This document shows positions 31,440 through 46,531 of a stretch of DNA of 64,000 bases, in pieces (positions within the stretch are counted from its first letter, which is position 1; the number at the start of each line of letters is the position of its first letter). The stretch spans positions 1,353,317 to 1,417,316 of the forward strand of contig OZ251243.1 in NCBI GenBank assembly GCA_965240325.2. The letters are read 5' to 3'. The translations under genes were made by a program, and so were the position numbers. The stretch comes from Rebecca billardiae RCC1528. Its lineage: Eukaryota; Haptophyta. The notes under the pieces are model-generated. The model did no database searches and was not told the origin of the DNA. It worked only from the letters and a program-made list of their open reading frames with translations.

Positions 31440-34400
31440 GCACGATGTAGCGGCCCACCACGCCGTTAGTTGGGCGTGCCCTCGCGGTTGCGGCTCGCCC
31501 GGGGGTCACTGCGGCCGGCCACGTCGGCAGATGCCCCACGTAATGGCTCTTGGGCCGTCGCTGAGGGCCACCGCACCAGCTCGGCTCGCCGTGTGCCACT
31601 GACTGGCTCGGCACACGCAACCGCGGCTCCAACCAGCCGCGACGCGCACGATGTAGCGGCCCACCACGCCGTTAGTTGGGCCTGCCCTCGCGGTTGCGGC
31701 TCGCCCGAGGGTCACTGCGGCCGGCCACGTCGGCCGTTGCCCCACGTAACGGCTCTTGGGCCGTCGCTGAGGGCCACCGCACCAGCTCGGCTCGCCGTGT
31801 GCCACTGACTGACTGGCTCGGCACACGCAACCGCGGCTCCAACCAGCCGCGACGCGCACGATGTAGCGGCCCACCACGCCGTTAGTTGGGCGTGCCCTCG
31901 CGGTTGCGGCTCGCCCGGGGGTCACTGCGGCCGGCCACGACGGCAGATGCCCCACGTAACGGCTCTTGGGCCTTCGCTGAGGGCCACCGCACCAGCTCGG
32001 CTCGCCGTGTGCCACTGACTGGCTCGGCACACGCAACCGCGGCTCCAACCAGCCGCGACGCGCACGATGTAGCGGCCCACCACGCCGTTAGTTGGGCCTG
32101 CCCTCGCGGTTGCGGCTCGCCCGGGGGTCACTGCGGCCGGCCACGACGGCAGATGCCCCACGTAACGGCTCTTGGGCCTTCGCTGAGGGCCACCGCACCA
32201 GCTCGGCTCGCCGTGTGCCACTGACTGACTGGCTCGGCACACGCAACCGCGGCTCCAACCAGCCGCGACGTGCACGATGTAGCGGCCCACCACGCCGTTA
32301 GTTGGGCCTGCCCTCGCGGTTGCGGCTCGCCCGGGGGTCACTGCGGCCGGCCACGACGGCAGATGCCCCACGTAACGGCTCTTGGGCCTTCGCTGAGGGC
32401 CACCGCACCAGCTCGGCTCGCCGTGTGCCACTGACTGGCTCGGCACCCGCAACCGCGGCTCCAACCAGCCGCGACGCGCACGATGTAGCGGCCCACCACG
32501 CCGTTAGTTGGGCCTGCCCTCGCGGTTGCGGCTCGCCCGGGGGTCACTGCGGCCGGCCACGACGGCAGATGCCCCACGTAATGGCTCTTGGGCCGTCGCT
32601 AAGGGCCACCGCACCAGCTCGGCTCGCCGTGTGCCACTGACTGGCTCGGCACACGCAACCGCGGCTCCAACCAGCCGCAAAGCGCACGCCGTAGCGGCCC
32701 ACCACGCCGTTAGTTGGGCGTGCCCTCGCGGTTGCGGCTCGCCCGGGGGTCACTGCGGCCGGCCGCGTCGGCAGATGCCCCACGTAATGGCTCTTGGGCC
32801 GTCGCTAAGGGAGACCGCACCAGCTCGGCTCGCCGTGTGCCACTGACTGGCTCGGCACACGCAACCGCGGCTCCAACCAGCCGCAAAGCGCACGCCGTAG
32901 CGGCCCACCACGCCGTTAGTTGGGCGTGCCCTCGCGGTTGCGGCTCGCCCGGGGGTCACTGCGGCCGGCCACGACGGCAGATGCCCCACGTAACGGCTCT
33001 TGGGCCTTCGCTGAGGGCCACCGCACCAGCTCGGCTCGCCGTGTGCCACTGACTGACTGGCTCGGCACACGCAACCGCGGCTCCAACCAGCCGCGACGCG
33101 CACGATGTAGCGGCCCACCACGCCGTTAGTTGGGCGTGCCCTCGCGGTTGCGGCTCGCCCGGGGGTCACTGCGGCCGGCCACGACGGCAGATGCCCCACG
33201 TAACGGCTCTTGGGCCTTCGCTGAGGGCCACCGCACCAGCTCGGCTCGCCGTGTGCCACTGACTGGCTCGGCACACGCAACCGCGGCTCCAACCAGCCGC
33301 GACGCGCACGCCGTAGCGGCCCACCACCCCGTTAGTTGGGCCTGCCCTCGCGGTTGCGGCTCGCCCGGGGGTCACTGCGGCCGGCCACGTCGGCCGTTGC
33401 CCCACGTAATGGCTCTTGGGCCGTCGCTGAGGGCCACCGCACCAGCTCGGCTCGCCGTGTGCCACTGACTGGCTCGGCACACGCAACCGCGGCTCCAACC
33501 AGCCGCGACGCGCACGATGTAGCGGCCCACCACGCCGTTAGTTGGGCCTGCCCTCGCGGTTGCGGCTCGCCCGGGGGTCACTGCGGCCGGCCACGACGGC
33601 AGATGCCCCACGTAACGGCTCTTGGGCCTTCGCTGAGGGCCACCGCACCAGCTCGGCTCGCCGTGTGCCACTGACTGGCTCGGCACACGCAACCGCGGCT
33701 CCAACCAGCCGCGACGTGCACGATGTAGCGGCCCACCACGCCGTTAGTTGGGCCTGCCCTCGCGGTTGCGGCTCGCCCGGGGGTCACTGCGGCCGGCCAC
33801 GACGGCAGATGCCCCACGTAATGGCTCTTGGGCCTTCGCTGAGGGCCACCGCACCAGCTCGGCTCGCCGTGTGCCACTGACTGGCTCGGCACACGCAACC
33901 GCGGCTCCAACCAGCCGCGACGCGCACGCCGTAGCGGCCCACCACGCCGTTAGTTGGGCCTGCCCTCGCGGTTGCGGCTCGCCCGGGGGTCACTGCGGCC
34001 GGCCACGACGGCAGATGCCCCACGTAACGGCTCTTGGGCCTTCGCTGAGGGCCACCGCACCAACTCGGCTCGCCGTGTGCCACTGACTGGCTCGGCACAC
34101 GCAACCGCGGCTCCAACCAGCCGCGACGCGCACGCCGTAGCGGCCCACCACGCCGTTAGTTGGGCGTGCCCTCGCGGTTGCGGCTCGCCCGGGGGTCACT
34201 GCGGCCGGCCACGTCGGCAGATGCCCCACGTAATGGCTCTTGGGCCGTCGCTGAGGGCCACCGCACCAGCTCGGCTCGCCGTGTGCCACTGACTGGCTCG
34301 GCACACGCAACCGCGGCTCCAACCAGCCGCGACGCGCACGATGTAGCGGCCCACCACGCCGTTAGTTGGGCCTGCCCTCGCGGTTGCGGCTCGCCCGAGG

Positions 34401-36440
34401 GTCACTGCGGCCGGCCACGTCGGCCGTTGCCCCACGTAACGGCTCTTGGGCCGTCGCTGAGGGCCACCGCACCAGCTCGGCTCGCCGTGTGCCACTGACT
34501 GACTGGCTCGGCACACGCAACCGCGGCTCCAACCAGCCGCGACGCGCACGATGTAGCGGCCCACCACGCCGTTAGTTGGGCGTGCCCTCGCGGTTGCGGC
34601 TCGCCCGGGGGTCACTGCGGCCGGCCACGACGGCAGATGCCCCACGTAACGGCTCTTGGGCCTTCGCTGAGGGCCACCGCACCAGCTCGGCTCGCCGTGT
34701 GCCACTGACTGGCTCGGCACACGCAACCGCGGCTCCAACCAGCCGCGACGCGCACGATGTAGCGGCCCACCACGCCGTTAGTTGGGCCTGCCCTCGCGGT
34801 TGCGGCTCGCCCGGGGGTCACTGCGGCCGGCCACGACGGCAGATGCCCCACGTAACGGCTCTTGGGCCTTCGCTGAGGGCCACCGCACCAGCTCGGCTCG
34901 CCGTGTGCCACTGACTGACTGGCTCGGCACACGCAACCGCGGCTCCAACCAGCCGCGACGTGCACGATGTAGCGGCCCACCACGCCGTTAGTTGGGCCTG
35001 CCCTCGCGGTTGCGGCTCGCCCGGGGGTCACTGCGGCCGGCCACGACGGCAGATGCCCCACGTAACGGCTCTTGGGCCTTCGCTGAGGGCCACCGCACCA
35101 GCTCGGCTCGCCGTGTGCCACTGACTGGCTCGGCACCCGCAACCGCGGCTCCAACCAGCCGCGACGCGCACGATGTAGCGGCCCACCACGCCGTTAGTTG
35201 GGCCTGCCCTCGCGGTTGCGGCTCGCCCGGGGGTCACTGCGGCCGGCCACGACGGCAGATGCCCCACGTAATGGCTCTTGGGCCGTCGCTAAGGGCCACC
35301 GCACCAGCTCGGCTCGCCGTGTGCCACTGACTGGCTCGGCACACGCAACCGCGGCTCCAACCAGCCGCAAAGCGCACGCCGTAGCGGCCCACCACGCCGT
35401 TAGTTGGGCGTGCCCTCGCGGTTGCGGCTCGCCCGGGGGTCACTGCGGCCGGCCACGTCGGCAGATGCCCCACGTAATGGCTCTTGGGCCGTCGCTAAGG
35501 GAGACCGCACCAGCTCGGCTCGCCGTGTGCCACTGACTGGCTCGGCACACGCAACCGCGGCTCCAACCAGCCGCAAAGCGCACGCCGTAGCGGCCCACCA
35601 CGCCGTTAGTTGGGCGTGCCCTCGCGGTTGCGGCTCGCCCGGGGGTCACTGCGGCCGGCCACGACGGCAGATGCCCCACGTAACGGCTCTTGGGCCTTCG
35701 CTGAGGGCCACCGCACCAGCTCGGCTCGCCGTGTGCCACTGACTGACTGGCTCGGCACACGCAACCGCGGCTCCAACCAGCCGCGACGCGCACGATGTAG
35801 CGGCCCACCACGCCGTTAGTTGGGCGTGCCCTCGCGGTTGCGGCTCGCCCGGGGGTCACTGCGGCCGGCCACGACGGCAGATGCCCCACGTAACGGCTCT
35901 TGGGCCTTCGCTGAGGGCCACCGCACCAGCTCGGCTCGCCGTGTGCCACTGACTGGCTCGGCACACGCAACCGCGGCTCCAACCAGCCGCGACGCGCACG
36001 CCGTAGCGGCCCACCACCCCGTTAGTTGGGCCTGCCCTCGCGGTTGCGGCTCGCCCGGGGGTCACTGCGGCCGGCCACGTCGGCCGTTGCCCCACGTAAT
36101 GGCTCTTGGGCCGTCGCTGAGGGCCACCGCACCAGCTCGGCTCGCCGTGTGCCACTGACTGGCTCGGCACACGCAACCGCGGCTCCAACCAGCCGCGACG
36201 CGCACGATGTAGCGGCCCACCACGCCGTTAGTTGGGCCTGCCCTCGCGGTTGCGGCTCGCCCGGGGGTCACTGCGGCCGGCCACGACGGCAGATGCCCCA
36301 CGTAACGGCTCTTGGGCCTTCGCTGAGGGCCACCGCACCAGCTCGGCTCGCCGTGTGCCACTGACTGGCTCGGCACACGCAACCGCGGCTCCAACCAGCC
36401 GCGACGTGCACGATGTAGCGGCCCACCACGCCGTTAGTTG
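31440..36440. repeat. 13-monomer block duplicated in tandem (offset 2690 bp)
   Basis: The order of monomer subtypes and private variants at ~31.44-33.74 kb recurs at ~34.13-36.43 kb with a constant 2690-bp offset. One visible difference is GGCCGCGTCGG near 32761 versus GGCCACGTCGG near 35451. Confidence 0.85.
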
Positions 36441-39400
36441 GGCGTGCCCTCGCGGTTGCGGCTCGCCCGGGGGTCACTGCGGCCGGCCACGACGGCAGAT
36501 GCCCCACGTAACGGCTCTTGGGCCTTCGCTGAGGGCCACCGCACCAACTCGGCTCGCCGTGTGCCACTGACTGGCTCGGCACACGCAACCGCGGCTCCAA
36601 CCAGCCGCGACGCGCACGCCGTAGCGGCCCACCACGCCGTTAGTTGGGCGTGCCCTCGCGGTTGCGGCTCGCCCGGGGGTCACTGCGGCCGGCCACGACG
36701 GCAGATGCCCCACGTAACGGCTCTTGGGCCTTCGCTGAGGGCCACCGCACCAGCTCGGCTCGCCGTGTGCCACTGACTGGCTCGGCACACGCAACCGCGG
36801 CTCCAACCAGCCGCGACGCGCACGCCGTAGCGGCCCACCACGCCGTTAGTTGGGCCTGCCCTCGCGGTTGCGGCTCGCCCGGGGGTCACTGCGGCCGGCC
36901 ACGACGGCAGATGCCCCACGTAACGGCTCTTGGGCCTTCGCTGACGGCCAGCTCGGCTCGCCGTGTGCCACTGACTGACTGGCTCGGCACACGCAACCGC
37001 GGCTCCAACCAGCCGCGACGCGCACGATGTAGCGGCCCACCACGCCGTTAGTTGGGCGTGCCCTCGCGGTTGCGGCTCGCCCGGGGGTCACTGTGGCCGG
37101 CCACGACGGCAGATGCCCCACGTAACGGCTCTTGGGCCTTCGCTGAGGGCCACCGCACCAGCTCGGCTCGCCGTGTGCCACTGACTGGCTCGGCACACGC
37201 AACCGCGGCTCCAACCAGCCGCGACGCGCACGCCGTAGCGGCCCACCACGCCGTTAGTTGGGCCTGCCCTCGCGGTTGCGGCTCGCCCGGGGGTCACTGC
37301 GGCCGGCCACGACGGCAGATGCCCCACGTAACGGCTCTTGGGCCTTCGCTGAGGGCCACCGCACCAGCTCGGCTCGCCGTGTGCCACTGACTGACTGGCT
37401 CGGCACACGCAACCGCGGCTCCAACCAGCCGCGACGCGCACGCCGTAGCGGCCCACCACGCCGTTAGTTGGGCCTGCCCTCGCGGTTGCGGCTCGCCCGG
37501 GGGTCACTGCGGCCGGCCACGTCGGCCGGTGCCCCACGTAATGGCTCTTGGGCCGTCGCTAAGGGAGACCGCACCAGCTCGGCCCGCCGTGTGCGCTACC
37601 GGCTCGGCGGCCGCGGGCGCGGCTCCAACCAGCCGCGACGCGCACGCCGTAGCGGCCCACCACGCCGTTAGTTGGGCCTGCCCTCGCGGTTGCGGCTCGC
37701 CCGGGGGTCACTGCGGCCGGCCACGTCGGCCGTTGCCCCACGTAACGGCTCTTGGGCCGTCGCTAAGGGAGACCGCACCAGCTCGGCTCGCCGTGTGCCA
37801 CTGACTGGCTCAGCACACGCAACCGCGGCTCCAACCAGCCGCGAGGCGCACGATGTAGCGGCCCACCACGCCGTTAGTTGGGCCTGCCCTCGCGGTTGCG
37901 GCTCGCCCGGGGGTCACTGCGGCCGGCCACGACGGCAGATGCCCCACGTAACGGCTCTTGGGCCGTCGCTAAGGGAGACCGCACCAGCTCGGCCCGCCGT
38001 GTGCGCTACCGGCTCGGCGGCCGCGGGCGCGGCTCCAACCAGCCGCGACGCGCACGCCGTAGCGGCCCACCACGCCGTTAGTTGGGCCTGCCCTCGCGGT
38101 TGCGGCTCGCCCGGGGGTCACTGCGGCCGGCCACGACGGCAGATGCCCCACGTAACGGCTCTTGGGCCTTCGCTGAGGGCCACCGCACCAGCTCGGCTCG
38201 CCGTGTGCCACTGACTGGCTCGGCACACGCAACCGCGGCTCCAACCAGCCGCGACGCGCACGCCGTAGCGGCCCACCACGCCGTTAGTTGGGCCTGCCCT
38301 CGCGGTTGCGGCTCGCCCGAGGGTCACTGCGGCCGGCCACGTCGGCCGTTGCCCCACGTAATGGCTCTTGGGCCGTCGCTGAGGGCCACCGCACCAGCTC
38401 GGCCCGCCGTGTGCCACTGACTGACTGGCTCGGCACACGCAACCGCGGCTCCAACCAGCCGCGACGCGCACGCCGTAGCGGCCCGCCACGCCGTTAGTTG
38501 GGCGTGCCCTCGCGGTTGCGGCTCGCCCGGGGGTCACTGCGGCCGGCCACGACGGCAGATGCCCCACGTAACGGCTCTTGGGCCGTCGCTGAGGGCCACC
38601 GCACCAGCTCGGCTCGCCGTGTGCCACTGGCTGGCTCGGCACACGCAACCGCGGCTCCAACCAGCCGCGACGCGCACGCCGTAGCGGCCCACCACGCCGT
38701 TAGTTGGGCCTGCCCTCGCGGTTGCGGCTCGCCCGGGGGTCACTGCGGCCGGCCACGTCGGCCGTTGTCCCACGTAATGGCTCTTGGGCCGTCGCTGAGG
38801 GCCACCGCACCAGCTCGGCCCGCCGTGTGCGCTACCGGCTTGGCGGCAGCGGGCGCGGCTCCAACCAGCCGCGACGCGCACGATGTAGCGGCCCACCACG
38901 CCGTTAGTTGGGCCTGCCCTCGCGGTTGCGGCTCGCCCGGGGGTCACTGCGGCCGGCCACGACGGCAGATGCCCCACGTAACGGCTCTTGGGCCTTCGCT
39001 GAGGGCCACCGCACCAGCTCGGCTCGCCGTGTGCCACTGACTGACTGGCTCGGCACACGCAACCGCGGCTCCAACCAGCCGCGACGCGCACGATGTAGCG
39101 GCCCACCACGCCGTTAGTTGGGCCTGCCCTCGCGGTTGCGGCTCGCCCGGGGGTCACTGCGGCCGGCCACGACGGCAGATGCCCCACGTAACGGCTCTTG
39201 GGCCTTCGCTGAGGGCCACCGCACCAGCTCGGCTCGCCGTGTGCCACTGACTGACTGGCTCGGCACACGCAACCGCGGCTCCAACCAGCCGCGACGCGCA
39301 CGATGTAGCGGCCCACCACGCCGTTAGTTGGGCGTGCCCTCGCGGTTGCGGCTCGCCCGGGGGTCACTGCGGCCGGCCACGACGGCAGATGCCCCACGTA

Positions 39401-41929
39401 ACGGCTCTTGGGCCTTCGCTGAGGGCCACCGCACCAGCTCGGCTCGCCGTGTGCCACTGACTGACTGGCTCGGCACACGCAACCGCGGCTCCAACCAGCC
39501 GCGACGCGCACGATGTAGCGGCCCACCACGCCGTTAGTTGGGCCTGCCCTCGCGGTTGCGGCTCGCCCGGGGGTCACTGCGGCCGGCCACGACGGCAGAT
39601 GCCCCACGTAATGGCTCTTGGGCCGTCGCTGAGGGCCATCGCACCAGCTCGCCGTGTGCCACTGACTGGCTCGGCACCCGCAACCGCGGCTCCAACCAGC
39701 CGCGACGCGCACGATGTAGCGGCCCACCACGCCGTTAGTTGGGCCTGCCCTCGCGGTTGCGGCTCGCCCGGGGGTCACTGCGGCCGGCCACGACGGCAGA
39801 TGCCCCACGTAACGGCTCTTGGGCCTTCGCTGAGGGCCACCGCACCAGCTCGGCTCGCCGTGTGCCACTGACTGACTGGCTCGGCACACGCAACCGCGGC
39901 TCCAACCAGCCGCGACGCGCACGATGTAGCGGCCCACCACGCCGTTAGTTGGGCGTGCCCTCGCGGTTGCGGCTCGCCCGGGGGTCACTGCGGCCGGCCA
40001 CGACGGCAGATGCCCCACGTAACGGCTCTTGGGCCTTCGCTGAGGGCCACCGCACCAGCTCGGCTCGCCGTGTGCCACTGACTGGCTCGGCACACGCAAC
40101 CGCGGCTCCAACCAGCCGCGACGCGCACGCCGTAGCGGCCCACCACCCCGTTAGTTGGGCCTGCCCTCGCGGTTGCGGCTCGCCCGGGGGTCACTGCGGC
40201 CGGCCACGTCGGCCGTTGCCCCACGTAATGGCTCTTGGGCCGTCGCTGAGGGCCACCGCACCAGCTCGGCTCGCCGTGTGCCACTGACTGGCTCGGCACA
40301 CGCAACCGCGGCTCCAACCAGCCGCGACGCGCACGATGTAGCGGCCCACCACGCCGTTAGTTGGGCCTGCCCTCGCGGTTGCGGCTCACCCGGGGGTCAC
40401 TGCGGCCGGCCACGACGGCAGATGCCCCACGTAACGGCTCTTGGGCCTTCGCTGAGGGCCACCGCACCAGCTCGGCTCGCCGTGTGCCACTGACTGACTG
40501 GCTCGGCACACGCAACCGCGGCTCCAACCAGCCGCGACGCGCACGATGTAGCGGCCCACCACGCCGTTAGTTGGGCGTGCCCTCGCGGTTGCGGCTCGCC
40601 CGGGGGTCACTGCGGCCGGCCACGACGGCAGATGCCCCACGTAACGGCTCTTGGGCCTTCGCTGAGGGCCACCGCACCAGCTCGGCTCGCCGTGTGCCAC
40701 TGACTGGCTCGGGACACGCAACCGCGGCTCCAACCAGCCGCAAAGCGCACGCCGTAGCGGCCCACCACGCCGTTAGTTGGGCCTGCCCTCGCGGTTGCGG
40801 CTCGCCCGGGGGTCACTGCGGCCGGCCACGACGGCAGATGCCCCACGTAACGGCTCTTGGGCCTTCGCTGAGGGCCACCGCACCAGCTCGGCCCGCCGTG
40901 TGCGCTACCGGCTCGGCGGCCGCGGGCGCGGCTCCAACCAGCCGCGACGCGCACGCCGTAGCGGCCCACCACGCCGTTAGTTGGGCCTGCCCTCGCGGTT
41001 GCGGCTCGCCCGGGGGTCACTGCGGCCGGCCACGACGGCAGATGCCCCACGTAACGGCTCTTGGGCCTTCGCTGAGGGCCACCGCACCAGCTCGGCACAC
41101 GCAACCGCGGCTCCAACCAGCCGCGACGCGCACGATGTAGCGGCCCACCACGCCGTTAGTTGGGCGTGCCCTCGCGGTTGCGGCTCGCCCGGGGGTCACT
41201 GCGGCCGGCCACGACGGCAGATGCCCCACGTAACGGCTCTTGGGCCTTCGCTGAGGGCCACCGCACCAGCTCGGCTCGCCGTGTGCCACTGACTGGCTCG
41301 GCACCCGCAACCGCGGCTCCAACCAGCCGCGACGCGCACGATGTAGCGGCCCACCACGCCGTTAGTTGGGCCTGCCCTCGCGGTTGCGGCTCGCCCGGGG
41401 GTCACTGCGGCCGGCCACGACGGCAGATGCCCCACGTAACGGCTCTTGGGCCTTCGCTGAGGGCCACCGCACCAGCTCGGCTCGCCGTGTGCCACTGACT
41501 GACTGGCTCGGCACACGCAACCGCGGCTCCAACCAGCCGCGACGCGCACGCCGTAGCGGCCCACCACGCCGTTAGTTGGGCCTGCCCTCGCGGTTGCGGC
41601 TCGCCCGGGGGTCACTGCGGCCGGCCACGTCGGCAGATGCCCCACGTAATGGCTCTTGGGCCTTCGCTGAGGGCCACCGCACCAGCTCGGCTCGCCGTGT
41701 GCCACTGACTGGCTCGGCACACGCAACCGCGGCTCCAACCAGCCGCGACGCGCACGATGTAGCGGCCCACCACGCCGTTAGTTGGGCCTGCCCTCGCGGT
41801 TGCGGCTCGCCCGGGGGTCACTGCGGCCGGCCACGTCGGCAGATGCCCCACGTAACGGCTCTTGGGCCTTCGCTGAGGGCCACCGCACCAGCTCGGCTCG
41901 CCGTGTGCCACTGACTGACTGCCTCGGCA

Positions 41930-44860
41930 CCCGCAACCGCGGCTCCAACCAGCCGCGACGCGCACGATGTAGCGGCCCACCACGCCGTTAGTTGGGCCTG
42001 CCCTCGCGGTTGCGGCTCGCCCGGGGGTCACTGCGGCCGGCCACGACGGCAGATGCCCCACGTAACGGCTCTTGGGCCTTCGCTGAGGGCCACCGCACCA
42101 GCTCGGCTCGCCGTGTGCCACTGACTGACTCGGCACACGCAACCGCGGCTCCAACCAGCCGCGACGCGCACGATGTAGCGGCCCACCACGCCGTTAGTTG
42201 GGCGTGCCCTCGCGGTTGCGGCTCGCCCGGGGGTCACTGCGGCCGGCCACGACGGCAGATGCCCCACGTAACGGCTCTTGGGCCTTCGCTGAGGGCCACC
42301 GCACCAGCTCGGCTCGCCGTGTGCCACTGACTGACTGGCTCGGCACCCGCAACCGCGGCTCCAACCAGCCGCGACGCGCACGATGTAGCGGCCCACCACG
42401 CCGTTAGTTGGGCCTGCCCTCGCGGTTGCGGCTCGCCCGGGGGTCACTGCGGCCGGCCACGACGGCAGATGCCCCACGTAACGGCTCTTGGGCCTTCGCT
42501 GAGGGCCACCGCACCAGCTCGGCTCGCCGTGTGCCACTGACTGACTGGCTCGGCACCCGCAACCGCGGCTCCAACCAGCCGCGACGCGCACGATGTAGCG
42601 GCCCACCACGCCGTTAGTTGGGCGTGCCCTCGCGGTTGCGGCTCGCCCGGGGGTCACTGCGGCCGGCCACGACGGCAGATGCCCCACGTAACGGCTCTTG
42701 GGCCTTCGCTGAGGGCCACCGCACCAGCTCGGCTCGCCGTGTGCCACTGACTGGCTCGGCACACGCAACCGCGGCTCCAACCAGCCGCAAAGCGCACGCC
42801 GTAGCGGCCCACCACGCCGTTAGTTGGGCGTGCCCTCGCGGTTGCGGCTCGCCCGGGGGTCACTGCGGCCGGCCACGACGGCAGATGCCCCACGTAACGG
42901 CTCTTGGGCCTTCGCTGAGGGCCACCGCACCAGCTCGGCTCGCCGTGTGCCACTGACTGGCTCGGCACCCGCAACCGCGGCTCCAACCAGCCGCGAGGCG
43001 CACGATGTAGCGGCCCACCACGCCGTTAGTTGGGCCTGCCCTCGCGGTTGCGGCTCGCCCGGGGGTCACTGCGGCCGGCCACGACGGCAGATGCCCCACG
43101 TAACGGCTCTTGGGCCTTCGCTGAGGGCCACCGCACCAGCTCGGCTCGCCGTGTGCCACTGACTGACTCGGCACACGCAACCGCGGCTCCAACCAGCCGC
43201 GACGCGCACGATGTAGCGGCCCACCACGCCGTTAGTTGGGCGTGCCCTCGCGGTTGCGGCTCGCCCGGGGGTCACTGCGGCCGGCCACGACGGCAGATGC
43301 CCCACGTAACGGCTCTTGGGCCTTCGCTGAGGGCCACCGCACCAGCTCGGCTCGCCGTGTGCCACTGACTGACTGGCTCGGCACCCGCAACCGCGGCTCC
43401 AACCAGCCGCGACGCGCACGATGTAGCGGCCCACCACGCCGTTAGTTGGGCCTGCCCTCGCGGTTGCGGCTCGCCCGGGGGTCACTGCGGCCGGCCACGA
43501 CGGCAGATGCCCCACGTAACGGCTCTTGGGCCTTCGCTGAGGGCCACCGCACCAGCTCGGCTCGCCGTGTGCCACTGACTGACTGGCTCGGCACCCGCAA
43601 CCGCGGCTCCAACCAGCCGCGACGCGCACGATGTAGCGGCCCACCACGCCGTTAGTTGGGCGTGCCCTCGCGGTTGCGGCTCGCCCGGGGGTCACTGCGG
43701 CCGGCCACGACGGCAGATGCCCCACGTAACGGCTCTTGGGCCTTCGCTGAGGGCCACCGCACCAGCTCGGCTCGCCGTGTGCCACTGACTGGCTCGGCAC
43801 ACGCAACCGCGGCTCCAACCAGCCGCAAAGCGCACGCCGTAGCGGCCCACCACGCCGTTAGTTGGGCGTGCCCTCGCGGTTGCGGCTCGCCCGGGGGTCA
43901 CTGCGGCCGGCCACGACGGCAGATGCCCCACGTAACGGCTCTTGGGCCTTCGCTGAGGGCCACCGCACCAGCTCGGCTCGCCGTGTGCCACTGACTGGCT
44001 CGGCACCCGCAACCGCGGCTCCAACCAGCCGCGAGGCGCACGATGTAGCGGCCCACCACGCCGTTAGTTGGGCCTGCCCTCGCGGTTGCGGCTCGCCCGG
44101 GGGTCACTGCGGCCGGCCACGACGGCAGATGCCCCACGTAACGGCTCTTGGGCCTTCGCTGAGGGCCACCGCACCAGCTCGGCTCGCCGTGTGCCACTGA
44201 CTGACTCGGCACACGCAACCGCGGCTCCAACCAGCCGCGACGCGCACGATGTAGCGGCCCACCACGCCGTTAGTTGGGCGTGCCCTCGCGGTTGCGGCTC
44301 GCCCGGGGGTCACTGCGGCCGGCCACGACGGCAGATGCCCCACGTAACGGCTCTTGGGCCTTCGCTGAGGGCCACCGCACCAGCTCGGCTCGCCGTGTGC
44401 CACTGACTGACTGGCTCGGCACCCGCAACCGCGGCTCCAACCAGCCGCGACGCGCACGATGTAGCGGCCCACCACGCCGTTAGTTGGGCCTGCCCTCGCG
44501 GTTGCGGCTCGCCCGGGGGTCACTGCGGCCGGCCACGACGGCAGATGCCCCACGTAACGGCTCTTGGGCCTTCGCTGAGGGCCACCGCACCAGCTCGGCT
44601 CGCCGTGTGCCACTGACTGACTGGCTCGGCACCCGCAACCGCGGCTCCAACCAGCCGCGACGCGCACGATGTAGCGGCCCACCACGCCGTTAGTTGGGCG
44701 TGCCCTCGCGGTTGCGGCTCGCCCGGGGGTCACTGCGGCCGGCCACGACGGCAGATGCCCCACGTAACGGCTCTTGGGCCTTCGCTGAGGGCCACCGCAC
44801 CAGCTCGGCTCGCCGTGTGCCACTGACTGGCTCGGCACACGCAACCGCGGCTCCAACCAG
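41930..44860. repeat. Five-monomer higher-order repeat, three tandem copies (1038 bp)
   Basis: The same run of five monomer variants, including the CTGACTGACTCGGC unit at ~42122, 43160 and 44198, repeats with a 1038-bp period three times. No differences are visible between the first two copies. The third changes near its end (GACGTGCACGATG). Confidence 0.88.
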
Positions 44861-46531
44861 CCGCGACGTGCACGATGTAGCGGCCCACCACGCCGTTAGT
44901 TGGGCCTGCCCTCGCGGTTGCGGCTCGCCCGGGGGTCACTGCGGCCGGCCACGACGGCAGATGCCCCACGTAATGGCTCTTGGGCCTTCGCTGAGGGCCA
45001 CCGCACCAGCTCGGCTCGCCGTGTGCCACTGACTGACTGGCTCGGCACACGCAACCGCGGCTCCAACCAGCCGCGACGCGCACGATGTAGCGGCCCACCA
45101 CGCCGTTAGTTGGGCGTGCCCTCGCGGTTGCGGCTCGCCCGGGGGTCACTGCGGCCGGCCACGACGGCAGATGCCCCACGTAACGGCTCTTGGGCCTTCG
45201 CTGAGGGCCACCGCACCAGCTCGGCTCGCCGTGTGCCACTGACTGGCTCGGCACCCGCAACCGCGGCTCCAACCAGCCGCAAAGCGCACGCCGTAGCGGC
45301 CCACCACGCCGTTAGTTGGGCGTGCCCTCGCGGTTGCGGCTCGCCCGGGGGTCACTGCGGCCGGCCACGACGGCAGATGCCCCACGTAATGGCTCTTGGG
45401 CCTTCGCTGAGGGCCTGACTGGCTCGGCACCCGCAACCGCGGCTCCAACCAGCCGCGACGCGCACGATGTAGCGGCCCACCACGCCGTTAGTTGGGCCTG
45501 CCCTCGCGGTTGCGGCTCGCCCGGGGGTCCCTGCGGCCGGCCACGACGGCAGATGCCCCACGTAACGGCTCTTGGGCCTTCGCTGAGGGCCACCGCACCA
45601 GCTCGGCTCGCCGTGTGCCACTGACTGGCTCGGCACACGCAACCGCGGCTCCAACCAGCCGCAAAGCGCACGCCGTAGCGGCCCACCACGCCGTTAGTTG
45701 GGCCTGCCCTCGCGGTTGCGGCTCGCCCGGGGGTCACTGCGGCCGGCCACGTCGGCCGTTGCCCCACGTAACGGCTCTTGGGCCGTCGCTGAGGGCCACC
45801 GCACCAGCTCGGCCCGCCGTGTGCGCTACCGGCTTGGCGGCAGCGGGCGCGGCTCCAACCAGCCGCGACGCGCACGATGTAGCGGGCCACCACGCCGTTA
45901 GTTGGGCGTGCCCTCGCGGTTGCGGCTCGCCCGGGGGTCACTGCGGCCGGCCACGTCGGCCGTTGCCCCACATAATGGGTCTTGGGCCGTCGCTGAGGGA
46001 GACCGCACCAGCTCGGCTCGCCGTGTGCCACTGACTGACTGGCTCGGCACACGCAACCGCGGCTCCAACCAGCCGCGACGCGCACGATGTAGCGGCCCAC
46101 CACGCCGTTAGTTGGGCGTGCCCTCGCGGTTGCGGCTCGCCCGGGGGTCACTGCGGCCGGCCACGACGGCAGATGCCCCACGTAACGGCTCTTGGGCCTT
46201 CGCTGAGGGCCACCGCACCAGCTCGGCTCGCCGTGTGCCACTGACTGACTGGCTCGGCACACGCAACCGCGGCTCCAACCAGCCGCGACGCGCACGATGT
46301 AGCGGCCCACCACGCCGTTAGTTGGGCCTGCCCTCGCGGTTGCGGCTCGCCCGGGGGTCACTGCGGCCGGCCACGACGGCAGATGCCCCACGTAACGGCT
46401 CTTGGGCCTTCGCTGAGGGCCACCGCACCAGCTCGGCTCGCCGTGTGCCACTGACTGACTGGCTCGGCACACGCAACCGCGGCTCCAACCAGCCGCGACG
46501 CGCACGATGTAGCGGCCCACCACGCCGTTAG